DNA of 64,000 nt from Methanobacteriota archaeon (GCA_023399215.1 JAEWQJ010000004.1:61493-125492); one strand, 5' to 3'; counted from the first letter of the stretch, positions 36,527 to 46,454 are shown. Translations and numbers: made by a program. The notes: generated from the letters alone by a model not told the origin.

Positions 36527-36745
36527 ATGATGGTCTTTTCTTATATTTTTATTCTTTTCGCATTCATTGGTTTACTTTCCGTTGTTTTCTGGATATGGAT
36601 TCTTATTGACTGTGCAAAGAATGAAACAGATATAGGAAACACACGCCTTATATGGGTCATAATTATTTCTTTAATCTATATCGTGGGAGCTTTTCTATAC
36701 TATCTCATCCGGCGCCCTAAAAGACTTCTGGAGCTGGGGAAATAA
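36527..36745 (+). CDS. PLDc_N-type small membrane protein, 72 aa
   Basis: ATG at 36527 behind AGAGGTCAATAAA. Two transmembrane helices flank a short loop: FSYIFILFAFIGLLSVVFWIWILIDCAKNE, then LIWVIIISLIYIVGAFLYYLIRRPKR. WxxxLIDCxxNE and YYLIRRPKR are the signature of the PLDc_N/antiholin-like domain found alone or at the N-terminus of phospholipase D and cardiolipin synthase. No enzymatic part is present. The role is unknown; stand-alone copies often sit near envelope or bacteriocin-immunity genes. Confidence 0.85.
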   Translation: MMVFSYIFILFAFIGLLSVVFWIWILIDCAKNETDIGNTRLIWVIIISLIYIVGAFLYYLIRRPKRLLELGK

Positions 36746-36800
36746 ATCGGACAGGAAAAAAACCGGTAAATAAAAATGGAGATCTTATATCTAAATAGGT

Positions 36801-37277
36801 ATGAACACATTCAAATTATTAATGGCTATTCTTCTGATCGTAAGTGCCGTGATAATCGCAGGGCTGGTTAACAACCCTGCTGGAAAAGATGGAGCAAGAG
36901 GCCAAGACAACATCCTGGAGAAGAATTCTCTGGAGGCGTTCGTGAGCGAATCCAGAAGCTATGAAGACCGGTTCGTATTTACCTACAGCCCAAGAAATCC
37001 AGATTCCAGATTTGATTGTTACATGAACTATGAGTTCAGAGAAAATGGAAAAACCCTCAAAAGCGATAATAAAGGATTTTACGTGAATGTGTCGACTGAA
37101 AATCCAATTGTGCTCGAATTTCCAAGAAAAAAAGATTCCACCTACGAACTGGAAACTACGATAAAAGATAAAAGCGGAATCAACCTGTATAAAAACAAGA
37201 CCGAAATTAGTCCCGCAACTGTAGGGAATATTAATCCTGTAACTGTAGGGAATAATAGTAACCCAGTTCTGGATTGA
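36801..37277 (+). CDS. Secreted or membrane-anchored hypothetical protein, 158 aa
   Basis: ATG at 36801, 55 nt after the preceding gene and probably co-transcribed with it. Residues 1-25 are a signal anchor (MNTFKLLMAILLIVSAVIIAGL). The outer part reads like a small beta-sandwich (FVFTYSPRNPDSRFDCYMNYEF, FYVNVSTENPIVLEFPRK) and ends in a duplicated Asn-rich tail (NINPVTVGNNSNPVLD) encoded by a 21-bp tandem repeat. No family recognised. Confidence 0.7.
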   Translation: MNTFKLLMAILLIVSAVIIAGLVNNPAGKDGARGQDNILEKNSLEAFVSESRSYEDRFVFTYSPRNPDSRFDCYMNYEFRENGKTLKSDNKGFYVNVSTENPIVLEFPRKKDSTYELETTIKDKSGINLYKNKTEISPATVGNINPVTVGNNSNPVLD

Positions 37278-37425
37278 ATCCTTTCCAACAACTTTTTACT
37301 GGAGTTTTTGATCACGACTTTAAATTTATCTTCCCCTTTTCTTTCCTTGAAATAACTCCGATTGCTGCGGAAGTCAAGGAAGCGAAAGTGAGTATGTTTT
37401 AGTATGAAATATTCCCAGCGATAGA

Positions 37426-39909
37426 TCACCCCATCTTTAAAGTTTTAGCGTTTATTGCTACGATCACAGTGCTCAGGCTCATGAAAACGGCACCCATAGC
37501 AGGGCTCAGTAAGATTCCATATCCATAGAGTATCCCGGCTGCAAGAGGAATGGCAAAAACATTATACCATGTTGCCCAGAGGAGATTTTGATACATTTTC
37601 GAATAAGTTTTTTTAGAAAGTCCAATGATGTCAACCACATCCCTCGGATCGTTTTTTACCAGGACAATATCAGCGGTCTCAATTGCAACATCAGTACCTG
37701 CTCCAATAGCTATCCCGACATCAGCCTGAGCCAGGGCAGGCGCGTCATTAACTCCATCTCCAACCATGCCTGTAATGTATTCCGCCTGAACTTCCGTGAC
37801 TTTCTCAGCTTTCTCGTGAGGAAGGACTTCTGCGAAATAGTCGTCAAGCTCCAGTTCCTTAGATACCCAGGCTGCCACATAACGATTATCTCCTGTAAGC
37901 ATGAGACACTTAATTCCCATGCTTTTAAGTTTCGAGATAGCTTCCCTGGACTCTTTCCTGATAATGTCGGCAAGTGCAACGGCTCCAAGTAACCGGTCTT
38001 CCTCAAGCAAAAACACGACAGTTTTTCCCTGCGCTTCGATTTCTTCAATCTTTTGATTTTTGAGAGCAATTCCATTTTCTTCAAGATAGCCAGGACTCAC
38101 AACAAGGAATTTTTTCCCATCAACCAGACCCTGTACACCCTTTCCTGGTATTGAACTGAATTCTTCCACAGCCTGGGTCTGCACCCCTTTTTCCCTTGCA
38201 CTTTCCAGAATGCCTGTTGCAATGGGGTGTTCCGAACTGGCTTCCAAGGAAGCTGCAAGACTTAAGATTCTTTCATTGCCATCTTCTACATCATCCCCAG
38301 CTCCATTTTCTTCACCTGAAAGAGAAACTATATCCGTAACCCCAAACCTACCTTCGGTCAGTGTACCGGTTTTGTCAAAAATGATAGCCTGAAGATTGCG
38401 TGCTCTTTCAAATGCCTGCCTGTCCCGGATGAGAAGCCCGGATTTTGCAGCAATGGACGTCGAAACTGCAACTACCAGAGGGATTGCAAGTCCAAGAGCA
38501 TGCGGACAGGTAATAACCATTACAGTAACTGCTCTTTCCAGTGCAAAGACAAGCTGCTGGCCGAAAAGAAGCCAGAGGATAAAAGTGAGAGCTCCCACAG
38601 TAAGGGCTATAATTGTGAGATACATAGCAGCCCGGTTTGCGAGATCCTGGGTTTTTGATTTGCTTTCCTGGGCAGCCCTGACAAGTTCGACAACCTGGCT
38701 GAGGTAGGTATCCTTTCCGGTTTTTTCTACCCTGACAACAAAAGCCGCTTCCCCATTAATCGAGCCGCCAATAACGTCATTTCCCGACTTTTTCGTGACA
38801 GGCTTCGACTCTCCGGTAAGCATGGATTCATTGACACTGCTTGTCCCCTCTACAACAGTGCCGTCCACAGGCACCTTTTCCCCGGGCTTGATTAGAACAT
38901 TGTCCCCGACTTTTAGCTGGTCAACCGCAACATCAACAATGTCACCGTTTTTTTTCAGATGGGCAACCGAAGGCATAATCTTTACCAGCTCTTCAAGAGC
39001 TCTTGAAGCTCCCATAACCGAACGCATCTCTAGCCAGTGCCCGATCAGCATTACATCGATAAGAGTCGCGAGTTCCCAGAAGAAGACCTTACCATGAAGC
39101 CCGAAAACCACAGCCGAGCTGTAAAAATAGGCCACGCTGATTGCAACGGCTATAAGGGTCATCATGCCAGGTGACTTTTCAGAAAGTTCATCTTTAATTC
39201 CCTTTAGAAATGGATACCCGCCGTAGAGATAAACGACCGAAGAAAGCAAAAAGGTTAGATAATCCGCACCTGGAACACGAAGCTCAAAGTTAAAAAAGTC
39301 CTGGATCATAGGCGAGAGCAGCAAAATCGGGAAAGTTAACACGAAAGAAACAATAAATCGCCTTTTGAAATCTTCAAGCATGTGAGCATGGTGGTTGCCG
39401 TGTCCTTTTCCACCCGCAGCCTCATGGCCTTTATGTTCCATTCCTTCGTGTTTCATTCCTTCGTGTTCCATTCCTTCGTGTTTCATTCCTTCGTGCTTTG
39501 CCCCCTCATCTTTCATGCCATGTTGCTCATACTTCATCTCATCATACTGTTTGCGTTTCATTTCACCAGGCTGATCGTGTTTCAACTCTTCTTGCAGTTC
39601 ATGTCCCTTGTGTTCATTTTCACCGTGCGGTTCATGTTTTATTTCTTCACGCTGTTCATGAGTCCCTAGCTTCACTTCTTCAAATTGCCCATCATGGTTC
39701 AGTGATTTCTCTTCAGGACGCATCGTTTGGGATTCGGGAGGGTTCTGATGTATCATATTTTCGCCAGGCTTGTTCCCGCTTTCTTCGTGAGACTTACGGG
39801 AATTTCCTTGCATACCCTCTCCGGAATTGTGGTCATTATTATGAAATGGAGATGCGTTTACCTGAGTTTTAGAAATCCCGAGACCTATTTCTTTGTCGTC
39901 AGACTGCAT
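37426..39909 (-). CDS. copB: Copper-transporting P-type ATPase, CopB-like (P1B-3)
   Basis: 827 aa, ATG at 39909. Residues 1-180 are hydrophilic and rich in His, Glu, Met and Lys, including repeated KHEGMxHEGM units (about 145-170) and GKGHGNHHAHM, a likely Cu-binding tail. Then come the P1B core features: TGES (MLTGESKPVTKKSG), the membrane metal site CPHALGLAIPL (CPH marks CopB-type pumps), the phosphorylation site DKTGTLTEG, EHPIATGI and GDGVNDAPALAQADVGIAIGAG. It exports Cu(I)/Cu(II) or Ag. The tail is far longer than usual and made of duplications. Confidence 0.94.
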   Translation of the reverse strand: MQSDDKEIGLGISKTQVNASPFHNNDHNSGEGMQGNSRKSHEESGNKPGENMIHQNPPESQTMRPEEKSLNHDGQFEEVKLGTHEQREEIKHEPHGENEHKGHELQEELKHDQPGEMKRKQYDEMKYEQHGMKDEGAKHEGMKHEGMEHEGMKHEGMEHKGHEAAGGKGHGNHHAHMLEDFKRRFIVSFVLTFPILLLSPMIQDFFNFELRVPGADYLTFLLSSVVYLYGGYPFLKGIKDELSEKSPGMMTLIAVAISVAYFYSSAVVFGLHGKVFFWELATLIDVMLIGHWLEMRSVMGASRALEELVKIMPSVAHLKKNGDIVDVAVDQLKVGDNVLIKPGEKVPVDGTVVEGTSSVNESMLTGESKPVTKKSGNDVIGGSINGEAAFVVRVEKTGKDTYLSQVVELVRAAQESKSKTQDLANRAAMYLTIIALTVGALTFILWLLFGQQLVFALERAVTVMVITCPHALGLAIPLVVAVSTSIAAKSGLLIRDRQAFERARNLQAIIFDKTGTLTEGRFGVTDIVSLSGEENGAGDDVEDGNERILSLAASLEASSEHPIATGILESAREKGVQTQAVEEFSSIPGKGVQGLVDGKKFLVVSPGYLEENGIALKNQKIEEIEAQGKTVVFLLEEDRLLGAVALADIIRKESREAISKLKSMGIKCLMLTGDNRYVAAWVSKELELDDYFAEVLPHEKAEKVTEVQAEYITGMVGDGVNDAPALAQADVGIAIGAGTDVAIETADIVLVKNDPRDVVDIIGLSKKTYSKMYQNLLWATWYNVFAIPLAAGILYGYGILLSPAMGAVFMSLSTVIVAINAKTLKMG

Positions 39910-40216
39910 ATTTTCCCAATTCCCCTGATTTTAATTTTATTTTTAAGTATATTAGAATTTCTGATATATTTGAAGCTAATAAAGCTAAAAGAACCAAATA
40001 TCCTGCGAGAAAAAAGAAATTATGTTATGACCAGCTAATTCAAAGGGTTAATTTCAAAGGATAAAAACAGGAAAAAATGAAAAAATACTCAAAAAATTCA
40101 CAAATAAATACCGGGAAAGGAAGCCGAAACCAAGCTACCTTAAGCCTTTTAAAGGGAAAATAAAGAAAAAATATACATGTGAGAAGAGTTTAACTGCTCT
40201 GTGCTATCCGAACACT

Positions 40217-40429
40217 ATGACGCACAGTGAGGACCAGAATAAAGAGCAAAACGACGCTAAAGATCCCGATAAAGATAGCATCCCTAAAGGCTATGTCCAG
40301 AGGAATATGACTGATAGACCCATAATCAGGAGGCAAGTAAGTCATAATTTAATATACGTATCCAAATATGATAAACTTGCCGAATTGTCTTGGACAAGGG
40401 AAAAAGTAAATAGAAGTGTTCAGGTTTAA
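40217..40429 (+). CDS. Hypothetical small protein, 70 aa
   Basis: ATG at 40217. The first 25 residues are acidic and low-complexity (SEDQNKEQNDAKDPDKDSIP). The rest is basic (RNMTDRPIIRRQVSHNLIYV). No domain recognised and no clear ribosome site, so coding status is uncertain. Located between copB and the TauE-like gene. Confidence 0.4.
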   Translation: MTHSEDQNKEQNDAKDPDKDSIPKGYVQRNMTDRPIIRRQVSHNLIYVSKYDKLAELSWTREKVNRSVQV

Positions 40430-40563
40430 AAACGCAGTCTATGATATACAGAAACTAAGCCCATACAAACTAAAATTGAGGGGTATTGTTTACGGGTTAG
40501 TGTAAGGGTTAGTGTAAAAAGGATAAAAAGAAATAGTTCGAATTTGACAAAGGAACTTTGTTA

Positions 40564-41280
40564 ATGGAAATGTATGCAGTTTTAATTTTATCCAGCTTTA
40601 TTGCCGCATTAATTTCGGGCGCTGCAGGCTTTGGTGGTGCACTTTTGCTTTTGCCTGTGCTAACTCTTTATGCAGGTGCGGAACTTGCAGTTCCGGTACT
40701 TACAATTGCACAGTTAATCGGTAACCTGTCAAGAATGGTGTTCGGGCTAAACGAGATTGAATGGAAGAAAGTTTTCTTATTTTCGATAACGGCGGTTCCA
40801 TTATCTGCACTTGGGGCTTTCGGGTTTTCAATTGCCTCAAAAAACTCGGTAACAAGGGGGATCGGAGCTATTTTAATCTTATTTACTGTTCTAAAGTATT
40901 TTAGAATATTAAAGTTCAAACCGAATGATAAAACGCTTATTTTGGGTGGTGCAGTAACCGGCTTGCTGTCCGGACTCGCAGGAAGCGCCGGCCCGATTGG
41001 AGCTGCAGTATTTCTTTCCTTTGGCTTGCCGCCGATAGCTTATATAGCAAGTGAAGCTACAACCGCAACTGCGATGCACATAACTAAAATCCTTGTGTAT
41101 GGCAAACTTGTTAATCTCCCTCCAAATACTGTTAATCTTGGACTCCTGATGGGGCTTGCTATGATATTTGGAACTTATACAGCAAACCGATGTATTAAAA
41201 ACATGAAAAAAGAAGTTTTTCAAAAGTATGTGGCTACTCTTCTTTGCATGGTTGGGGTTTATATGCTGATTTTTGGATAA
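40564..41280 (+). CDS. TauE/SafE-family membrane permease
   Basis: 238 aa from ATG 40564, with AGGA nine nt upstream; an in-frame TTG six bases earlier is less likely. About eight hydrophobic segments. The paired family motif is present as SGAAGFGGALLLLPVL near the N-terminus and SGLAGSAGPIGAAVFLSFGLPP in the second half. Members export or import sulfite, sulfonates or other anions. The substrate is not evident from neighbours. Confidence 0.9.
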   Translation: MEMYAVLILSSFIAALISGAAGFGGALLLLPVLTLYAGAELAVPVLTIAQLIGNLSRMVFGLNEIEWKKVFLFSITAVPLSALGAFGFSIASKNSVTRGIGAILILFTVLKYFRILKFKPNDKTLILGGAVTGLLSGLAGSAGPIGAAVFLSFGLPPIAYIASEATTATAMHITKILVYGKLVNLPPNTVNLGLLMGLAMIFGTYTANRCIKNMKKEVFQKYVATLLCMVGVYMLIFG

Positions 41281-41578
41281 CTGCAGTGGTCCCAAAGTTC
41301 TCCACACAAAAGGCGAGTAGATAAAAAGTTAAGTAAAGACGAGCAGTAAAAAATTAAGTAAAGACGAGCAGTAAAAAATTAAGTGAAAAATATGCATAAG
41401 CAAGCGTTCCACACTCATTCCTGACTCAAGAGACAGCAGGCTAAATATCAAGCTACGTTCAGAAAATACGGAAAATAATAAACAAGTAAAATCTATCAGG
41501 CAATTAAGTTAAAATTAAAACAAGATAGATTCTTTAGAAATTAACTGGAATTCTTGACTCAAAGAACTTTTACATAAC
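41281..41578. repeat. Intergenic with a 25-bp tandem repeat
   Basis: gagcagtaaaaaattaagta-type units of 25-26 bp occur three times in a row at 41315-41390. The remainder has no recognised signal. Confidence 0.6.
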
Positions 41579-41815
41579 TTAAAAATCATATATGTATCTG
41601 GTTTCTTTGATAACCTTACCCGTACTATCTTTTTCTACGAACCTCATGATTTCTTTATCATGGGTAACCATTGTTTTACAATAGGGGCATTCTTCTGTAT
41701 TTTTGTACATTATAGAGTGTAGAAATGATTCTTCATCCTCAAATTGAATAATTTGTGAGCTGAACCATTTTTTACATTTTGTACATCTAACTTCACAGCT
41801 TTTTATACTGTTCAT
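41579..41815 (-). CDS. Hypothetical zinc-ribbon protein, 78 aa
   Basis: ATG at 41815. It has two CxxC knuckles, CEVRCTKCKKWF near the N-terminus and ECPYCKTMV in the middle, separated by 35 residues, which is the layout of a small rubredoxin/zinc-ribbon fold. The C-terminal part (RFVEKDSTGKVIKETRYIYD) looks like a beta hairpin. Single gene, function unknown. Confidence 0.7.
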   Translation of the reverse strand: MNSIKSCEVRCTKCKKWFSSQIIQFEDEESFLHSIMYKNTEECPYCKTMVTHDKEIMRFVEKDSTGKVIKETRYIYDF

Positions 41816-42204
41816 TTTTCTTTATCTCCAGATTTAAGTTAACTACTGTGTGAAATAATACTAAACTTATAATACAAAACTTACAAAATCAAAACGCTGA
41901 AATTAATTAGGACATAGTATTATAAAAATAGACATATATACCTATTTTAGTTTAACTCTTCCTTTTTTATTATAGTATGTGTTTTTAAACTCCAGAGTTG
42001 AAAATATATTTAAGAACGTTAGCCAGCTATTGAATAAAAGAGATATCGAACAAGGTACAAACTAGAGTGAAAATTTAAAACTTAGAGAAAAGGCAAACAT
42101 TGAATAGAATTCTGAGAAAAACTGACCTGAACTTAGAAATTTAATTTTGAAATTGGCATCTGTTGAAAAATAAAATGGAGAATTAATATCCCCTGAAGTA
42201 CTGT
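41816..42204. other. Intergenic, nothing recognised
   Basis: AT-rich DNA between two leftward genes. It presumably contains the promoter of the zinc-ribbon gene (an AT-rich stretch around 41855-41950). No ORF, repeat array or RNA gene is supported. Confidence 0.4.
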
Positions 42205-42459
42205 TTATTTATAAGCTTCCTGTATAGAAGCTTTCTTTTTCTTTGCGGTACTGATCCCAAGAATGGAATAGAGAGTGCAATGCCTCAGGATTGAGCTGCA
42301 AAGCCCCATAAAAGCCATCGCCGCAACAATCCATTTCCAGGGAAATCTTTTTACAAGACCTGTTGACAGTGCGAGAGTTGAAAGTACTCCGCACATCGTT
42401 CGTAACAGGAGATCAAAGCCTCCTACATTCTCTTCCAGAAACAATTTTTTAATACTCAT
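42205..42459 (-). CDS. DUF2892 (YgaP-like) small membrane protein
   Basis: 84 aa, ATG at 42459. It has the family pattern: N-terminal ENVGGFDLLLRTMCGVLSTL, two transmembrane helices (about 20-37 and 45-62) and the following C(x)LYSILGIST. Members are inner-membrane proteins without a known enzymatic role, often beside rhodanese or redox genes. The short basic tail (TAKKKKASIQEAYK) is cytosolic. Confidence 0.85.
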   Translation of the reverse strand: MSIKKLFLEENVGGFDLLLRTMCGVLSTLALSTGLVKRFPWKWIVAAMAFMGLCSSILRHCTLYSILGISTAKKKKASIQEAYK

Positions 42460-42741
42460 CGGACAAAACCCCCTTATAAGCCCTCTTACATACTTATAGA
42501 TCCTTCAATATATAGCATTATTCTGTTTGTACTCTGTTTGTACCCTGTTTGTATTATGTTCATAGATGTTCGCAGATGTTTGCAGCATGTTTATATTAAA
42601 TTTGCAGTATGTTTGCGCCGTGTTTGCATTATGTTTATCTTTCCCAGAAAGTCTTTAAGAGAAATTACATAAAATCCCCCGAAAAGACTCGATACCCGAA
42701 AAATCACAAAATATATAACAAGAGATGGAAGGTTTCTAATT

Positions 42742-44016
42742 ATGCCTGAAATAAAACTTGACAGATCGATCTCATATCTTGAAGGTACACAGCGAGTGTA
42801 TGACGAAGCCACAACCCTGGAAAACACTAAAGATGAGGTAAAAAAGATAGGGGTTACCCGACTTGCAGATATTACAAACCTTGACAGACTCGGAATCCCT
42901 ATTTTCTCGGCAATCCGCCCCAGTGCCGCAAAGGGAGCGATCAGTATTTACTCAGGCAAGGGCTCGACCGAGCAGCGGGCCCGAATTTCAGCGATAATGG
43001 AAAGCTTTGAGCGCTGCCTTGCAGAAAGGCCTGGCCTGAACGCAAATATTAAAGGTGAGATTTCCGCCCCGGCTTTTGTGGACTCCTATATCAGAGCCAC
43101 AGAAAGCTGTAAAGTGCTCAACCCGGAAACACTACTTCTGCCCCAGCCTTATCTTCCCCAGTCTTTGCTTGAATGGGTTGGAGCATATGATTTGATGAAT
43201 AATGAAGAAGTGCTCGTAAGCTCTAACTCGGTTTATCATCCGTACGACTCGCCCGGACGATGTCAGAAACTCTTCCTGAGCAATACCAATGGACTGGCGT
43301 CCGGAAACGTGATTGAAGAAGCTATTCTCCACGGACTGCTCGAGGTTATAGAAAGGGATGCAATCAGCATAGCACAGTTTTCCCGCAATCTCGGAAAAGA
43401 GATCGTGCTGACTGAGGAAGACGGATACTTGTACGAACTTGCCAGCAAATTTAAAGATGCAGGAATAGAACTCAAACTCTGGCTGGTTCCGAGCGATACT
43501 GGCATTCCGACAGTAATTGCGGTAACTGACGACATAAAATTGAAAGATCCTGCGCTTCTTGTCATGGGGGCAGGCTCACACCTGAAACCCGAAATTGCAG
43601 TTTCACGGGCCATAACTGAAGCTGCACAGTCAAGATTAGTTCAAATTCAGGGAGCAAGGGAAGATACAGATAGGGAAGGCTTTATCCGAAGCGTGGGATA
43701 CGACCGCATGAAACGTTTGAACCGGTTCTGGTTCGAAGAAGGAGAAAAGATTTCTCTTTCCGAAGTGCAGGACCTGTCCAGAAAAAGCCCTGTAGAAAAT
43801 ATCGATGTGGTCCTCGAAAAACTTAAGGGCCTTACAGAAAGAGTGCTGGTGGTAGACCTCTCAAGAGAAGAAATTAAAGTGCCGGTTGTCCGAGTAATAA
43901 TTCCAGGCTTTGAACTTTTTACTATTGATCGTGATCGTAAAGGAAAAAGGATCGGCTCCCAGAGGAAGAAAGAATTCTCCAGAAACAAAAATGAAAAGCC
44001 GTGGAAGAGACGATGA
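42742..44016 (+). CDS. ycaO: YcaO-domain protein (McrA thioglycine synthesis)
   Basis: 424 aa, ATG at 42742. The YcaO ATP-binding fold is visible in SIYSGKGSTEQRARISAIMESFERCLAE, the central GLASGNVIEEAILHGLLEVIERDA (Mg/ATP Glu residues) and GAGSHLKPEIAVSRAITEAAQSR. In methanogens a YcaO/TfuA pair converts a glycine of methyl-CoM reductase alpha subunit to thioglycine. That function was shown genetically in M. acetivorans, and this gene overlaps tfuA by 4 nt. It ends with a basic tail. Confidence 0.93.
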   Translation: MPEIKLDRSISYLEGTQRVYDEATTLENTKDEVKKIGVTRLADITNLDRLGIPIFSAIRPSAAKGAISIYSGKGSTEQRARISAIMESFERCLAERPGLNANIKGEISAPAFVDSYIRATESCKVLNPETLLLPQPYLPQSLLEWVGAYDLMNNEEVLVSSNSVYHPYDSPGRCQKLFLSNTNGLASGNVIEEAILHGLLEVIERDAISIAQFSRNLGKEIVLTEEDGYLYELASKFKDAGIELKLWLVPSDTGIPTVIAVTDDIKLKDPALLVMGAGSHLKPEIAVSRAITEAAQSRLVQIQGAREDTDREGFIRSVGYDRMKRLNRFWFEEGEKISLSEVQDLSRKSPVENIDVVLEKLKGLTERVLVVDLSREEIKVPVVRVIIPGFELFTIDRDRKGKRIGSQRKKEFSRNKNEKPWKRR

Positions 44017-44672
44017 AAACAAAAGCGGTAATCTTTACAGGCAACAGCATCAGCCATGAGGACGCAAGAAAAATTCTCGGGGCAAATTACCAGCCTCCTG
44101 TACGCAGATTCCAGCTTGAAAAATTCGTCCAGGAAGGGTATAAGACCATAGGAATAATAGATGGCATCTTTTTTGACAGGGCGGCTGTAGGGCACAGGGA
44201 GATTCTGTCTGCGCTTGATTCAGGAGTAAAGGTAATCGGAGGCGCAAGCATGGGAGCTCTCCGAGCTTCGGAACTGGATACCCATGGAATGATAGGAGTA
44301 GGAAAGGTTTACGAATGGTACAGGGACGGTGTAATCGAATCCGATGATGAGGTTGCAGTAAGCACAAATCCTGACACATTCGAGCCTATTTCCGTGCCTC
44401 TTGTCAATATAAGAGAAACGCTGAAAGCCGCACTCGTTTCAGGACTTGTGAGTGAAGAAGAACATGATGGTCTCCTGAAACTTGCAATTGACACTTATTA
44501 CCCTGACCGTAGCTATTTCGGGCTTGTAAAAGAAGGAGTGAAAAAGGGACTGCTTCCTGAAGAAAAGAAAAAATCCGTTCTGGATTTTTGTACAGGCAAT
44601 GAGGTTGACGTAAAAAGGGAAGATGCGATCCTGGTGCTTGAAACTGTAAAAAAAATAATGGAAGAGGCCTGA
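44013..44672 (+). CDS. tfuA: TfuA protein, YcaO partner
   Basis: 219 aa from ATG 44013, which overlaps the ycaO stop (ATGA); a GTG 12 nt earlier is possible. The TfuA core is clear: AVIFTGNSISHEDARKIL, GYKTIGIIDGIFFDRAAVGHREILSALDSGVKVIGGASMGALRASEL, then GMIGVGKVYEWYRDGVIESDDEVAV. TfuA assists YcaO in thioamide formation, probably by handling the sulfur donor. The 3' side is followed by long pyrimidine-rich repeats. Confidence 0.93.
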   Translation: MKTKAVIFTGNSISHEDARKILGANYQPPVRRFQLEKFVQEGYKTIGIIDGIFFDRAAVGHREILSALDSGVKVIGGASMGALRASELDTHGMIGVGKVYEWYRDGVIESDDEVAVSTNPDTFEPISVPLVNIRETLKAALVSGLVSEEEHDGLLKLAIDTYYPDRSYFGLVKEGVKKGLLPEEKKKSVLDFCTGNEVDVKREDAILVLETVKKIMEEA

Positions 44673-44927
44673 GACTTCAAACCTTTCCTTTCAGACTTCT
44701 TCTTTCAGATTTCTCTTTTCAGATTTCTCATTTCAGATTTCTCATTTCAGATTTCTCTTTTCAAATTTTTCCTTTCAAATTTTTCCTTTCAAATATTTCC
44801 TTTCAGACTTCCCTTGATTAGCAGTTTCTAATTTTCAAACTTTTTGCAACGTTTTTCGCTTTTCAGCTTTTCTTTTTTTCCAGCGTTTTCTTTATCCAGC
44901 GTTTTCTTTATCCAGTGTTTTCTTGTT
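44673..44927. repeat. Pyrimidine-rich tandem repeats downstream of tfuA
   Basis: From about 44690 to 44815 a 15-bp unit (ttttcagatttctca and variants such as ctttcaaatttttc) repeats around eight times. A second set (cagcgttttctttatc) follows at about 44880-44935, running into the last codons of the convergent gene. T-rich tracts downstream of ycaO-tfuA could also serve as archaeal terminators. Confidence 0.65.
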
Positions 44928-45185
44928 TCAGCGTTTTATAATGTAAAGCCTGATGATGTACAGACTTGCAATCAGGACAAAGAAGTTGTAAACCGCCCTG
45001 AAAATTGGGATGTATTGACGCTCAAACCAGATTTCAATTATCCGCTCTATGGAAAGATAGAGCTGGAAAGTAGCTACAAGAAGAAGTAGCATTGAAATAA
45101 GGAAGATTCCTTTTTTGAAATTCTCCCCCAGGTCTGACACTTTTTCCGCTTTTGGCTCTGGTCTAATATCTAAGGTTTCACTCAC
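44928..45185 (-). CDS. Small two-helix membrane protein, 85 aa
   Basis: GTG start at 45185 overlaps the stop of the upstream lipoprotein gene (GTGA), so the two are translationally coupled. A charged N-terminus (MSETLDIRPEPKAEKVSDLGE) precedes two transmembrane helices (KGIFLISMLLLLVATFQLYL and IFRAVYNFFVLIASLYIIRL). No family recognised with confidence; the arrangement resembles PsiE-like proteins. The last codons lie in a repeat. Confidence 0.75.
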   Translation of the reverse strand: MSETLDIRPEPKAEKVSDLGENFKKGIFLISMLLLLVATFQLYLSIERIIEIWFERQYIPIFRAVYNFFVLIASLYIIRLYIIKR

Positions 45186-46198
45186 GTAAACCGCCTCCTG
45201 AGAATTGCCGCCGAACAGAGCAGGATTGCCGATAAAGATAGACTGAATCCTGATGCAGCTTCTTTTTCAGCTGTAGATTCCTCTTCAGGAATCATTTCAC
45301 GTTCCACCACATTTTCAAATTCGCTTGTCTGGATCTCACGAGCCTGAGTAGTATTTCTTTCTTTGACCTCTACTATAGGGCTGAGCTGGATATATCCCTC
45401 TCCGCGCTCGACTATTGTGTCATTATTCCAGATCAGGACTTCGACAATGTAATTGTATTGATCAGGCATTGTCAGGTTGACAGTTTGGATAATTGTGGCT
45501 TCAGGTTTGATTTCTCCTGTGCGCGTCCAGATTTTATCCGCAAGGAGTCCGGCATCCATTTCGCGGACCTTAACAAGCATACGAAAATCTTTGCTGGTTT
45601 TCCTGCCTTCATTTGTCAGATAGATATCACTTTCAACAAGGACTTTCCCGTCTTCCACTTTTTTCACCCGGAAATCCATTTCGGGAATCCCAAGTCCTGT
45701 TTCCTGTACATCGGCAGGCAGAGAATCAAGGTTGTAAACTTTGATTTTGCCATTGCTTTTCTGCACATTTTCCTCAAAAAGAACACTCTGGAGATCGTAT
45801 CCCCCCGTTTTCGGAAGGGTCAGGACCTGACTCACTGATTTCGTATCTCCTTTCTTTAACGCCCCGAGTTCTATTTTCTTCTGAGTTTCAAGCAGTCCGC
45901 TTTCTCGGCTATAGGCTTTAAGGAGAAGCAAGGTGTTCTTTGCACTGTCCCCCTGAACTTTTTCGACATACGTTGTGACGTTCAGGTCTATGAAAGCCGC
46001 TCCTGTGCGATCTGCTGAGATGTCCATATCCCTAATATTGTAGTAGCTTTCTTCTTCAAAATTTCGGATACAGCCGCTCCCGAATGTGAAAATAATAATA
46101 AAAAATATTAAAAAGAAGCTTTTTGAAAATAAGATTTGAGTTGACCTGGTTCCCAATTTTCTCAAGATCTGCCCTCCTCTTTGGTAATTATATTTCAA
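45182..46198 (-). CDS. DUF7490-like surface lipoprotein/anchored protein
   Basis: 338 aa, start at 46198; the ATG may be further in. A signal peptide ends in a lipobox-like FTFGSGC (about residue 43). The outer domain is beta-rich (DMDISADRTGAAFIDLNVTT, VLVESDIYLTNEGRKTSKDFRMLVKV). The C-terminus has an acidic spacer and a hydrophobic anchor with basic end (SGFSLSLSAILLCSAAILRRR), as in PGF-type sorted archaeal surface proteins. So it may be attached at either end. Operon with the small membrane protein downstream. Confidence 0.8.
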   Translation of the reverse strand: MKYNYQRGGQILRKLGTRSTQILFSKSFFLIFFIIIFTFGSGCIRNFEEESYYNIRDMDISADRTGAAFIDLNVTTYVEKVQGDSAKNTLLLLKAYSRESGLLETQKKIELGALKKGDTKSVSQVLTLPKTGGYDLQSVLFEENVQKSNGKIKVYNLDSLPADVQETGLGIPEMDFRVKKVEDGKVLVESDIYLTNEGRKTSKDFRMLVKVREMDAGLLADKIWTRTGEIKPEATIIQTVNLTMPDQYNYIVEVLIWNNDTIVERGEGYIQLSPIVEVKERNTTQAREIQTSEFENVVEREMIPEEESTAEKEAASGFSLSLSAILLCSAAILRRRFT

Positions 46199-46454
46199 AG
46201 TATATACATTTTATCTTCATGGACACCTTTTCATTTTTATGATAAACAATTGAATGAAAATTATTAATATGAACACATCAATATTCAGATAGAGGGTAAA
46301 ATGAGGTGGTCAGAACATAGAACGCAAGTTTGAAGATTCTGATTGCAGCCTGTGAATTTGAACATACTGAAAAGTCTCAACTGTAAAAAGGATGAAAATC
46401 CAGAATGCGAGAATACAAATTCAGGAACACAAATAGAGAATACGAGGGGTAATT

